In this document: piece by piece, positions 17,949-26,037 of the stretch | Layout of the letters: each line of letters opens with the position of its first letter | Position numbering within the stretch: the stretch's first letter is position 1 | DNA from: Streptomyces sp. NBC_01707 | Lineage (GTDB): Bacteria; Actinomycetota; Actinomycetes; Streptomycetales; Streptomycetaceae | Length of the DNA stretch: 64,000 bases | Direction: 5' to 3' | Assembly (NCBI RefSeq): GCF_041438805.1 | Contig: NZ_CP109190.1 | Coordinates: 5,580,001-5,644,000, forward strand | The notes under the pieces: generated by a model | What the model saw: the letters and a program-made list of their open reading frames with translations, nothing else | Told to the model about the DNA's origin: nothing | The model's database searches: none | Program-made: the position numbers and the translations under genes

Positions 17949-18038
17949 CTCGTAATGCGTAGGTCTCGGGTTCGAATCCCGAAGGCAGCTCTGTGGAAGC
18001 CTCAGGACTCACTGCCGTGACCTGGGGCTTTTGCTTTT
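17949..18038 (+). repeat. Right direct repeat (attR-like), copy of tRNA-Thr 3' half and terminator
   Basis: The 90 bp match 15666-15756 except for two substitutions and one missing base. There is no 5' tRNA half in front of it, so it does not encode a tRNA. One substitution (GGCAGC for GGCGGC) would also break the acceptor stem. Confidence 0.88.
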
Positions 18039-18148
18039 GTCGGACGCGACGTCGTTGGTGGTCTCAGCTGTGGTCTCAGACACAGGCTCGGAGCGGTCTC
18101 CGGCGGACACAAAGTGCCGCATGGGAGGACTTCGAGCATAGTGACGAT

Positions 18149-19234
18149 ATGGGCATATGGGGCAAGCGGGACGACATGGTCGTGCACCAGACCGAGCCCT
18201 ACAACGCTGAACCACCTCCTGGCGCGCTCGTGGACCCGGTCACCCCTCTGGACACCTTCTACGGCCGCAACCATGCCCCGATCCCCCGCGTGGACGGAGC
18301 GAGTTGGCGGCTGCGGGTGGACGGCATGGTCGACCGCCCGCTGGAATTGTCGCTGGACGAACTGCGGCGCCGCTTCCCCGAACGGAAGGTGCTCGCCACT
18401 TTGCAGTGCGCAGGCAACCGCCGCGCCGATCTCGTGGAGTTCCGCGACATACCCGGCCAGGTCCCCTGGGGTCCCGGCGCCATCTCCACGGCATGGTGGA
18501 CCGGTGTGAGCCTGGCGGATGTACTGACCGAGGCAGGGCTGCAGGCAGAAGCGGCCCACATCGCCTTCACCGGCGCCGACCTGTCGCAGGACGCCGACCC
18601 GCCACAGCCCTTCGGCGCCTCCATACAGGCGGCGAAGGCCACCTCCAGCGAGGTGCTCCTGGCCTGGGCGATGAACGATCAGACTCTTCCCGTCGCGCAC
18701 GGCGCCCCGCTGCGCGCCGTCGTCCCGGGCTACATCGGCGCCCGAAGCGTCAAATGGCTCCAGCGCATCACCGCGCAGACCGAACCGTCCGACAACTACT
18801 TCCAGTGGGAATACAGCCTCCTGCCGCCCGAGGCCGACCCCCACGAGGCAGGACCGGGCGACGGCATCACGCTCGGGCCGGTCGCCATTCACAGCGCCAT
18901 CCTGCAGCCCGGCAAGGGTGCCCGGCTGCCGTCCGGGCCCACCGAGGTCACCGGCGTGGCCTTCGCCGGCGACGACCGCACGGTCACACGCGTGGACGTG
19001 TCCGCCGACGGCGGCACCACGTGGGTCCACGCCGATCTGAACGCACCGGACAACCCATGGACATGGCAGCACTGGCGCGCCTCGCTCACCCTCCCGGCAG
19101 GGGAGACGGAACTCCTCGCCCGCGCCTGGGACTCCGCCGCAGCCGTCCAGCCCGAGTCCCCGGCGACGGTCTGGAACCCCAAGGGCTACGCCAACAACGC
19201 CTGGGCCCGCCTCCACGTCACCTGCGACCGCTGA
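18149..19234 (+). CDS. Molybdopterin-dependent oxidoreductase, sulfite oxidase-like, soluble
   Basis: A 361-residue protein with the sulfite-oxidase molybdopterin fold in the first 240 residues, including the molybdenum-ligand Cys at about 87 (LQCAGNRR), and the C-terminal Mo-co dimerisation domain (ADGGTTWVHADL). No Tat or Sec signal and no cytochrome b5 domain are present, so it should be cytoplasmic with an unknown electron acceptor. The ATG at 18149 gives the family-typical start (WGKRDDMVVHQTEPYNAE); the longer frame would read through the att repeat. A GGAGG upstream is too far away to be useful. No MPT synthesis gene is nearby. Confidence 0.85.
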   Translation: MGIWGKRDDMVVHQTEPYNAEPPPGALVDPVTPLDTFYGRNHAPIPRVDGASWRLRVDGMVDRPLELSLDELRRRFPERKVLATLQCAGNRRADLVEFRDIPGQVPWGPGAISTAWWTGVSLADVLTEAGLQAEAAHIAFTGADLSQDADPPQPFGASIQAAKATSSEVLLAWAMNDQTLPVAHGAPLRAVVPGYIGARSVKWLQRITAQTEPSDNYFQWEYSLLPPEADPHEAGPGDGITLGPVAIHSAILQPGKGARLPSGPTEVTGVAFAGDDRTVTRVDVSADGGTTWVHADLNAPDNPWTWQHWRASLTLPAGETELLARAWDSAAAVQPESPATVWNPKGYANNAWARLHVTCDR

Positions 19235-19622
19235 AAGCCGGGCGGCCAGGCCGCAGATCCCGAAGCCCGCCTCCGACCCTGGTTCGTGCGTCCAATCCGG
19301 ACGATGTCGCCAGTGGCCGCCGCAAGGGGACGGCAGAAGCTGATTTTTACGCGCTTCTTCTCTTGACTACGGACAAATAAGGAGGAAGCTAGCTAATACA
19401 CCAGCCAACCGGTGAGAGCCGCACCGCCGATGAAGACGTTCATCGACCGAGTGACACCCATCTCGGCGACTGGCTAGGCTCCCGGGAGAGCAACGTATCG
19501 GCATCGGAGTCGTCAGCGACGACCGACGCTTACGGACCGATATGGGGCACCGGGAGCCACCGTCTGTCCGGCTCCGGCCCCGCAGTGACACCGGAACCGG
19601 AGCAACCCCAGAACTCGAGCAA
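19235..19622. other. Intergenic region with a lower-GC tract
   Basis: No gene is supported. Around 19340-19400 the sequence is unusually AT-rich for this chromosome (TGATTTTTACG, then ACAAATAAGGAGG), and a TAGGCT hexamer occurs near 19474. Two copies of GAGCAACCCCAG (19600-19611 and 19617-19628) lead into the terminator-like element. This looks like debris of transferred DNA. Confidence 0.4.
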
Positions 19623-19667
19623 CCCCAGGATTCACTCGTCGTGATCCGGGGCTTTTTCTTTTCCTGG
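19623..19667 (+). terminator. Diverged third copy of the tRNA-Thr terminator
   Basis: Aligned without gaps to 15717-15761 it matches at 38 of 45 positions, including GGGGCTTTT and the second T run. It can still fold (CCCC/GGGG outer pairs, TCAC/GTGA inner pairs). It may be the outer boundary of a second, older insertion carrying the molybdopterin oxidoreductase, or simply the same terminator type. Confidence 0.5.
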
Positions 19668-19733
19668 GGCGGCCGCCGGAATCACGATGATCTCCGCGCC
19701 CGCGGTAGGGACCCCGGCTCGGGCGCCGAGGGC

Positions 19734-20414
19734 TCACCCGGTCAGTTCGCCGATCAGGTCCGCGGCTTCGTCGATGAGGGCCACTTCGTCCGGGCTCAGG
19801 TTCGAGTCCGCTGCGCGGCGGCGCTTGGCCTGCGCGAGGTGGGAGGCGGGGACGCCTCCCTGGTCGGCGAGGTGCGGGAGCAGGGCCTTGAGCAGAGCGC
19901 CGGCGCCCGCTGCCGACGGCGATGAGGGATCCACCGCCACCTGGGCCAGGATCAACGACGACATGGCCCGGTCCAGGGCCGGTGGGCCTTCGGCGGTGGT
20001 CCGCCAGTCGATCACCACCGGGCCGTCGGGTGTCAGCATCACATTGTCCGGGTGCAGATCCAGGTGGAGGATTCGGTCCTCCGGGTCCTGGGAGACCCTG
20101 GCCGGGATCGTGTGCAGGTCGGTGAGGAGGCCGGCGAGCATGGCGCCGCCCTCGTCCTCGGCGAGTGCGCCGGAGAGCAGCGAGTCCAGCATCGTCGGGC
20201 CGGTCAGACGCTGCAGCACCAGGTCGGAGGGGGTGGCTTCGGCCGGGCTCGGGCCGACGCGGGGGACGGGGTAGCCGCACGCCGAGAGGTAGGACATGAC
20301 GGCGAGTTCCGGTGTGGCATCGCTGCTGTCGCGGTACCGGCGCAGGACCCAGGCCTCGTCGATCGCGTACACGTCGGCAGAACGTCCCGTGCCCAGCAGT
20401 TGGCCTATTCGCAT
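19734..20414 (-). CDS. Aminoglycoside phosphotransferase (APH)-like kinase
   Basis: A 226-residue small kinase of the APH/choline kinase fold. The Brenner motif HLDLHPDN lies at 117-124, with Asp119 as catalytic base, and the metal-binding Asp is D136 in VIDW. The N-lobe Gly-rich loop is short (GTGRSADVYAID). The protein is shorter than typical APH enzymes. Substrate is unknown; antibiotic resistance should not be assumed. TAGGTT is placed 6 nt before the ATG (20421-20426 on the complementary strand), pointing to a leaderless message. Confidence 0.85.
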   Translation of the reverse strand: MRIGQLLGTGRSADVYAIDEAWVLRRYRDSSDATPELAVMSYLSACGYPVPRVGPSPAEATPSDLVLQRLTGPTMLDSLLSGALAEDEGGAMLAGLLTDLHTIPARVSQDPEDRILHLDLHPDNVMLTPDGPVVIDWRTTAEGPPALDRAMSSLILAQVAVDPSSPSAAGAGALLKALLPHLADQGGVPASHLAQAKRRRAADSNLSPDEVALIDEAADLIGELTG

Positions 20415-20789
20415 GAGGGGAACCTACTGGTGCGTTCCTCGGCCGGGGAGATCTCCCGCGCATATGGGAGGGGCCGACAAGGCGAAGTGGGGGGTCGCGC
20501 CAGCCGTTGTCGCTGCGGTGTCGGCAATTCCCGGCGGCGCCCTTGGTCGCCACCGTGGTCATCGGCGCGCTCGCGCCTTCGGGCCGACGCCCGGCTCGTG
20601 TTCGCCGACCCCGGCCTTCGCTCGTCCTCCATCGCTCAGGGCACCGGCACGAAAGCGTTTCCGGTCCGGGCTGTTTCCGCGGAGTAGCCTGGGAATGTCG
20701 AGAACGTTCCGTACGCCGGTTCGTCGGGCTGCGTCGTTCCCGGCGATTCTTGTTCTTTCGGCCTGCGCGTGCGAAGGGGGCCGTCTTTT
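20415..20789. other. Intergenic region between divergent APH-like and small membrane protein genes
   Basis: The first 12 bp contain the leaderless -10 of the kinase gene. Near 20691-20710 an imperfect palindrome around GAACGTTC occurs. No gene is supported in the remaining sequence. Confidence 0.45.
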
Positions 20790-21092
20790 ATGGACACCTT
20801 GATCATGGCGGCGGTCGTCGTGGCGATGATCGCGCTGACCGCGTTCTTGATTCATCTGCTCAACGCGCGGCACCGGCATCAGCATCTGCGAGCGGTGCAT
20901 TACGACCACGGTCTGGCCGGGTTCGGCGGCTTCGGGGGGCCGGGCGCGAGTACCGGGCGTGTCGTACCGCCGGTGGAGACGGTGCAGCCCGCGCCATCCT
21001 TGCGGAAGCCCGCGCCGTCCCTCCGGAAGGGCGAACCCCGGGCGGCCGCTCGGCCAGGTGGTTCCGGTGATGGTTCCGGTCCCGGGAAGTGA
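20790..21092 (+). CDS. Small single-pass membrane protein with basic, repetitive tail
   Basis: A 100-residue protein. Residues 4-25 form one transmembrane helix, followed by a His/Arg-rich segment (NARHRHQHLRAVHYDH), a Gly-rich linker and a tandem PAPSLRK repeat. AGGGGG lies about 10 nt before the ATG. It is of a type common in Streptomyces, but I do not know its function. It is convergent with the polymerase gene, 41 bp away. Confidence 0.7.
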   Translation: MDTLIMAAVVVAMIALTAFLIHLLNARHRHQHLRAVHYDHGLAGFGGFGGPGASTGRVVPPVETVQPAPSLRKPAPSLRKGEPRAAARPGGSGDGSGPGK

Positions 21093-21133
21093 TGGATGGT
21101 GACGGGGAGTGGAGTGGCCTCTCCTGAGCGGTC

Positions 21134-22828
21134 CTACTTGGCGTCGGAGTAGCGCTCCACGATCGCCGTCGTGAAAGGAAAACGCACCGGCGTCTCGCCG
21201 AAGGCGGTCCGCCCGGCCCGTTCCCCTGCGGCCCGGATCGCCTCCACCACCGCATCCGCCTCCTCCTGGGGGCAGTGCACCATCACCTCGTCGTGCTGGA
21301 AGAAGACCAGCTCGGCCCGGAGACCGGCGGCCGTCAGGGATTGGCGAAGCGCCGCGAGGAACAGCAGTGCCCAGTCCGCGGCACTGCCCTGCACCACGAA
21401 GTTGCGGGTGAAGCGGCCCCTCGCGCGGGCGTTCGACGAGGCATAGCCCGGGGTGAAGTCGTCGCCGCCGGGCGGCTGCTCGTCGCTCTCCTGCGGGATG
21501 CCCGCCTCGTCGTCGTCCCCGCTCCCGGCAGCCGGTGGGCTGGTCCTGCCGAGCCATGTCCGTACGAGACGGCCTTCCTCGCCCTCTTTCGCCGCGTCGT
21601 CGACATACGCCACGGCCAGCGGGAACCGTCGCCGCAGCGCCGCCAGATTCTTCAGACCGTCGCCCGACGTCTGGCCGTAGATCGCGCCCAGCAGCGCGAT
21701 CTTGGCATGGTCGCGGTCACCCTGGAACGCGCGGTCCGACAGCGCCGTGTAGAGGTCGCCGTCGTGGCCCGCCACCTCCATCAGGCCGCGGTCACGGGAG
21801 ATCGCGGCCAGGACCCTCGGCTCCATCTGATCGGCGTCCGCGACGACCAGCCGCCAGCCGTCGTCGGCGACGACCGCCTGCCGGATCACCTTGGGGATCT
21901 GCAGCGCCCCGCCGCCGTTGGTAGTCCATCGGCCGCTGACCGTGCCGCCCGGCTGGTACTCGGGGCGGAACCGGCCGTCCCGCACCCAGTCCTGGAGCCA
22001 GCTCCAGCCGTGCGCCGTCCAGATCCGGTACAGCTTCTTGTACCGGATCAGTGGCTCCACCGCCGGATGATCCAGCTCCTCCAGCTCCCAGCGGCGGGTC
22101 GACTTCACCTTGATGCCGGCCTGCGCGAACGCCTTCACCACGTCGGCGGGGAGGTCCGGGCGGACACGACGGCCGAACGCTGCGGACACCTCGTCGGCCA
22201 GCTCGGCCAGTCTGCGGGGTTCGCCGCCGCCGGCGTAGCGCTCGCCCAGCAGGTCGTGCAGCACTTCCCGGTGCACGTCGGCCCGCCAGGGCAGGCCCGC
22301 CCGGTGCATCTCCGCGGCGACCAGCATCCCGGCCGACTCGGCGGCCGTCAGCAGGCGCATCCTGCCGGGGTGCGCGGTGGCGTCGTGGCGGCGCAGCTGT
22401 TCCGCGTAGACCTGGAGGAGTGCCTCGAACGGGATGTCCGTACCGGACGGCGGCTCGAAGAGGGAGGACTGCGAGCCGGGTTCGGCGGAGCGGGACGGGG
22501 GATCCGGTGGCACGGGGGCGTTACGGAGGCGGGCGTGGGCGGCTGCGGCCGAGCGGGGCTCGCCCAGCCGGCCCTCGTGAGCGAGGAGGAGTGACTCGGC
22601 GACCTCGATGTCGTAGCAGCGGCTGACCCGTACGCCCGCCGCCAGCAGGCGTGGGTAGATCTCGGCGGTCGACCGCCACACCCAGCGGGTGACGTCCGGG
22701 CGGGAACGGACGGCCTCCACCAGGTCGGGCTCGGTGAGGAAAGGGGCCGCGGGCAGGCCGGTGGGGGCCAGCGGGGCGAGGTGGGCTCCGCCGGTCTCTG
22801 TGGCGGTCAGAGCCCAGCGCGCGGTCAT
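21134..22828 (-). CDS. PolA-like bifunctional 3'-5' exonuclease/DNA polymerase
   Basis: A 564-residue family A polymerase, shorter than replicative PolA and without the 5'-3' exonuclease domain. The N-terminal exonuclease-like region lacks obvious acidic motifs and is probably inactive. Polymerase motif A (VADADQMEPR, near 330), motif B (RDHAKIALLGAIYG) and motif C (FFQHDEV, near 512) are all present. A low-complexity acidic insertion (SGDDDEAG) lies between motifs B and C. Start at 22828: CAGACT is 7 nt before the ATG, suggesting a leaderless message. It is probably a repair or accessory polymerase separate from the main polA. Confidence 0.88.
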   Translation of the reverse strand: MTARWALTATETGGAHLAPLAPTGLPAAPFLTEPDLVEAVRSRPDVTRWVWRSTAEIYPRLLAAGVRVSRCYDIEVAESLLLAHEGRLGEPRSAAAAHARLRNAPVPPDPPSRSAEPGSQSSLFEPPSGTDIPFEALLQVYAEQLRRHDATAHPGRMRLLTAAESAGMLVAAEMHRAGLPWRADVHREVLHDLLGERYAGGGEPRRLAELADEVSAAFGRRVRPDLPADVVKAFAQAGIKVKSTRRWELEELDHPAVEPLIRYKKLYRIWTAHGWSWLQDWVRDGRFRPEYQPGGTVSGRWTTNGGGALQIPKVIRQAVVADDGWRLVVADADQMEPRVLAAISRDRGLMEVAGHDGDLYTALSDRAFQGDRDHAKIALLGAIYGQTSGDGLKNLAALRRRFPLAVAYVDDAAKEGEEGRLVRTWLGRTSPPAAGSGDDDEAGIPQESDEQPPGGDDFTPGYASSNARARGRFTRNFVVQGSAADWALLFLAALRQSLTAAGLRAELVFFQHDEVMVHCPQEEADAVVEAIRAAGERAGRTAFGETPVRFPFTTAIVERYSDAK

Positions 22829-22983
22829 GCGTTTGAGTCTGGCAGGTGGGACTGACAGCGGGGTGGGGCCGCGCGGTGGCCCCCCACGGCCCCACCCCGC
22901 CTCTTCCCGAAACCAGGGCCCCGCCCCGGGCCCGACCTCCAGTCCTGGATCACCTGACGGGCTGAGGGGCGGGGAGAGACGAT

Positions 22984-25131
22984 TCACCCGTGCCGAACGG
23001 CCTTCGGCGCCATGGCCGCCGCCACCGCGACCACGGCACACGCCCCGGCCGTAGCCCCCACAACCGGCCACTGGACCGTCACCGTGACCGGCGCGGACAG
23101 GGTGGCCAGCGCGGCGCCCAGTCCGGCCAGATTCACCGCGGTCACGGCCATGCCGAGCACCGCGCCGAGCCCCACGGCGAACAGCGTCTCCCCGGCGACG
23201 ACCCCGAGCACCTGCGGCCGGGCGGCCCCGGCCAGTCGCAGTGCGTTCAGCTCCCCGGACCGTACCGACCCGGCCATCAGCAGGGTGTTGGCGAGCGCGA
23301 GTGCCGTGTACACGAGGGCGATGCCCAGCACCACGATCAGGCCGAGCCGTGTCTGCGGGCTCGTGCGCGGATGGGTCGCGGCCAGCCACTGATCCGTCGA
23401 CCGCACCGTTCCCCCGGTGTCGCGCAGGGCGGCCGTGACCGCCGCCCTGTCCGCGCCGGGGGCGAGTCGTACGTCGATCCGGTCCACCGGAGCCGTCGGC
23501 GCGTTCGCCGCCGTGACGTACGCCCCGTTGTCGCCCGTCCCGAGGGCCAGTACCGCCGCGATCCGCAGTGACACCGGCCGCCCGTCGCCGAGCCACACCC
23601 TTACCGTCGCGCCGACCGTGTGCTGCTCCCACTCCTCGTTCACGACGATCGAGCGGTCGTCGAGATCGCGCAGGTCGCCCGCCACCACCGGCAGTCGCTC
23701 GACGGCCGCCAGGGTCTTCGCGTCGTCCACCGCCCGCGCCTGCGATCTGATGAGGGCGGTGTCCTCCTCCCGTACGAAGACCGCGGTCGACGCCGACGCG
23801 GACAACGTCGCCCCGGGAACCGGCCGCGCCACCGAGCCCCTCAGGTCCTCGCCTGTCACGACCAGATCGGCCCGGGTGTGTTCGCGCGCCTCGGCGGCCT
23901 TCGACTGTGACACCGTCATCGCGGATCCCAGCACCGAACCGGCCAGTGCCACCGTGACCAGGACCGGGGCGGCCACCGCGGCGGTGCGGCGCAGGGACGC
24001 GGCCGTATTCGCCCGTACGAGCATCCCTGTTGCCCCGGGAAGACGGAGCAGCCGGGTCAACGGGCGTACGAGCAGCGGCGCGAGCAGGGCCGCGGCCGTG
24101 ATCAGCACCATCGGCTGGGTGGTGTACGTCTTCCGCTTCAGCAGTCCGGACGCATCCGTGACCAGCGACTTCGTCATCAGGAACGCGGCGCCTGCGAGCA
24201 GTGCGAAGCCCAGCAGCCGGCGTACGGGCGGCAGGACGCCCGTATCGACGTCGGCTTCGCGCAACGCCTCGGCCGGGCCGGTCCTGCCCGCCCGCCGCGA
24301 CGCCGCCCATACGCCCGCCAGCGCCACGGCCGGGCCGGTCCAGAAGGCCGCGTGCAGCGGCCAGGCCACGGGGCGGATGGTGAACCAGGAGGGTGCCGCC
24401 CCGCCGTCGACCAGCAGTTGCGCGAGGTGCGGTGCGCCCCAGCGGCCCAGCGCGCATCCGGCCGCCGAGGCGAGCGTGCCGACCACGGCCGCCTCCGTCA
24501 GCAGCAGCCGCCGCAGCTGGCCGGGGGTGGCGCCCGCCGTGCGCAGCAGACCGAATTCGCGGCGGCGCAGTGCCACCGCGAACGCGAACGTCGATGCGAC
24601 GACGAACACCGAGACGAATGCGGTGATACCGGCCGCCGTGCCGAGCAGCGCGTTCACGGTCAGCAGTGCCTCGGCGTCCTGCTCCGTCGCCGGGTCGGCG
24701 CGGCGGCGGTCGTCGCCGGTGAGGACCTGGGCGCGGTCGCCGACGACGCGGCGTACGTCGGCGACGGGGGCGTCGACACCGACGGCGTCGGGGCCGCCGC
24801 TGCCGGTCGCCCGTCGTCCGGCCAGGGTCACCGGGCCGAGCTTCCGAAGGTCGCTCAGGAGTTCGCTGTCCACAGGGTGTGGATGAGCCAGTCGCTGCGA
24901 GACCTGCGCGGTGGACGCCCCGCGTCGCACCGGTACGGTCAGCGTGTCGTCGCCCATCACCACCACCCGGGAGGCGGCGAACCGTTGTGGCTCCGGGACG
25001 GGGGCGTCGAACGTCGAGGCCAGTCCCAGCCCCATCGTCGCGATCAGCCCGACGCCGAGCGCGAGGGCGACGAAGGTGCCGATGAGGGTGGTCCAACGGG
25101 TCCGCAGGGCGGCCAGAGCGACGGTCAGCAC
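22984..25131 (-). CDS. FtsX-like ABC transporter permease
   Basis: A 715-residue permease with an N-terminal membrane helix, a large extracytoplasmic part, and two FtsX/MacB-type membrane blocks (about residues 160-370 and 570-715). The GTG start overlaps the end of the ATPase gene by 7 nt. Together the two genes make a MacB-like transporter, a class often used against peptide antibiotics or for lipoprotein movement. No sensor kinase or regulator gene is next to it. Confidence 0.88.
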   Translation of the reverse strand: MLTVALAALRTRWTTLIGTFVALALGVGLIATMGLGLASTFDAPVPEPQRFAASRVVVMGDDTLTVPVRRGASTAQVSQRLAHPHPVDSELLSDLRKLGPVTLAGRRATGSGGPDAVGVDAPVADVRRVVGDRAQVLTGDDRRRADPATEQDAEALLTVNALLGTAAGITAFVSVFVVASTFAFAVALRRREFGLLRTAGATPGQLRRLLLTEAAVVGTLASAAGCALGRWGAPHLAQLLVDGGAAPSWFTIRPVAWPLHAAFWTGPAVALAGVWAASRRAGRTGPAEALREADVDTGVLPPVRRLLGFALLAGAAFLMTKSLVTDASGLLKRKTYTTQPMVLITAAALLAPLLVRPLTRLLRLPGATGMLVRANTAASLRRTAAVAAPVLVTVALAGSVLGSAMTVSQSKAAEAREHTRADLVVTGEDLRGSVARPVPGATLSASASTAVFVREEDTALIRSQARAVDDAKTLAAVERLPVVAGDLRDLDDRSIVVNEEWEQHTVGATVRVWLGDGRPVSLRIAAVLALGTGDNGAYVTAANAPTAPVDRIDVRLAPGADRAAVTAALRDTGGTVRSTDQWLAATHPRTSPQTRLGLIVVLGIALVYTALALANTLLMAGSVRSGELNALRLAGAARPQVLGVVAGETLFAVGLGAVLGMAVTAVNLAGLGAALATLSAPVTVTVQWPVVGATAGACAVVAVAAAMAPKAVRHG

Positions 25132-25931
25132 GACGCGGCCTCCGTGTGAGCGGGAAGGACGGGGGCCGTCCGGCCTGAGGCCTTCCGCGGGGTGTCCGTT
25201 CGTCCTGCGGCCGTCCAGGTCGCGATCCGTTCCGCGGTGAGGCCGGTCAGGTCGTCCGCCACCTGCCCGTCGACCAGGAAGACCACCCGGTCCGCATACG
25301 CCGCCGCCACCGGATCGTGCGTGACCATCACGATCGTCTGCCGCTCCCGGTCCACCAGTTCGCGCAGCATCACCAGCACCTGTCGACTCGTCGCGGTGTC
25401 CAGCGCGCCGGTGGGTTCGTCGCCGAAGAGCACCGCGGGCCGGGTGATCAGCGCCCGCGCCAGTGCCACCCGTTGCTGCTGGCCGCCGGAGAGTTCGGTG
25501 GGCCGGTGGTCCGCCCGGTCGGCGAGACCGACCCGGGCGAGCGAGGTGTGTACGTCGGTGCGGGAGGGGCGGCGGCCGGCCAGCCGCAGCGGCAGCGCGA
25601 CGTTCTGGGCGGCCGTCAGCGAGGGGACCAGGTTGAACGACTGGAAGACGAAGCCGATCCGGTCCCGGCGCAGCAGGGTCAGCCGTCGCTCACTCAGCCC
25701 GGTCAGCTCCGTACCGCCCACCTCGACGGTGCCGGACGTCGGCCGGTCGAGTCCGGCCGCGCAGTGCAGGAGCGTCGATTTGCCGGAGCCGGACGGTCCC
25801 ATGACGGCGGTGAAGGTGCCGGGGCGGACGGTGAGGTCGACGCCACGGAGGGCGTCGACGTCTCCGTGGACGCGACGTACGGAGCGGAGCCGCACGGCGT
25901 CGGCGGCATCGGTCGCGGGGGCGGAAGTCAT
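25125..25931 (-). CDS. ABC transporter ATP-binding protein, MacB/LolD type
   Basis: A 268-residue ATPase with Walker A GPSGSGKS, the Q-loop in VFQSFNLVPSLT, signature LSGGQQQR, Walker B with FGDEPTGALD, and the H-loop in VTHDP. The ATG at 25931 is preferred over a frame extension to 25973, which has no ribosome site. A 40-residue Thr/Ala-rich tail follows the core. It powers the overlapping permease gene. Confidence 0.9.
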   Translation of the reverse strand: MTSAPATDAADAVRLRSVRRVHGDVDALRGVDLTVRPGTFTAVMGPSGSGKSTLLHCAAGLDRPTSGTVEVGGTELTGLSERRLTLLRRDRIGFVFQSFNLVPSLTAAQNVALPLRLAGRRPSRTDVHTSLARVGLADRADHRPTELSGGQQQRVALARALITRPAVLFGDEPTGALDTATSRQVLVMLRELVDRERQTIVMVTHDPVAAAYADRVVFLVDGQVADDLTGLTAERIATWTAAGRTDTPRKASGRTAPVLPAHTEAASC

Positions 25932-26025
25932 GGTTTCGATCGAACCGTGGCAGGACCCGCCGGACACGACCACCAGAGCCCGTCTCCGGGGTAGGGCCAG
26001 GCATACCCCGGAGCCCGGCCCTGCC

Positions 26026-26031
26026 TACCCT
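26026..26031 (+). promoter_or_regulatory. Leaderless -10 element for the DUF2786 gene
   Basis: TACCCT ends 6 nt before the ATG at 26038. Confidence 0.6.
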
Positions 26032-26037
26032 GACCTC

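Larger units (their letters stand above)
15666..18038 (+). mobile_element. Degraded integrative element in tRNA-Thr, bounded by 91/90-bp direct repeats
   Basis: The element runs between two copies of the tRNA-Thr 3' end and terminator. It carries the C-terminal half of a tyrosine integrase pointing toward the tRNA, the usual arrangement for tRNA-targeting elements of actinomycetes, then an Rrf2 regulator and a short-chain dehydrogenase as cargo. No excisionase, replication or transfer gene is left. Both ends are still recognisable, so it could in principle be excised by an integrase supplied elsewhere, but it cannot move by itself. Confidence 0.8.

Noticed and set aside
17949..18038. A second tRNA-Thr gene
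   Set aside because: Only the 3' half is present and the acceptor stem base is changed; there is no 5' half or D arm.
19734..20414. Aminoglycoside resistance gene
   Set aside because: Only the general APH fold is supported; the protein is short and no resistance-type signature beyond the kinase motifs can be claimed.
20691..20721. SigR-type promoter (GGGAAT ... GTT) upstream of the small membrane protein
   Set aside because: The spacing is 22 nt instead of about 18, so the match is not convincing.
21134..25096. A single 1320-codon leftward open frame spanning the polymerase and the ABC permease region
   Set aside because: Only the part up to 22828 codes for the PolA-like protein. The rest is an Arg/Gly-rich shadow of the FtsX-type permease in another frame and has no domain content.
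25192..26037. N-terminal extension of the DUF2786 gene by 282 codons
   Set aside because: It lies antisense to the ABC ATPase gene and has shadow composition; the ATG at 26038 has a clear leaderless promoter.
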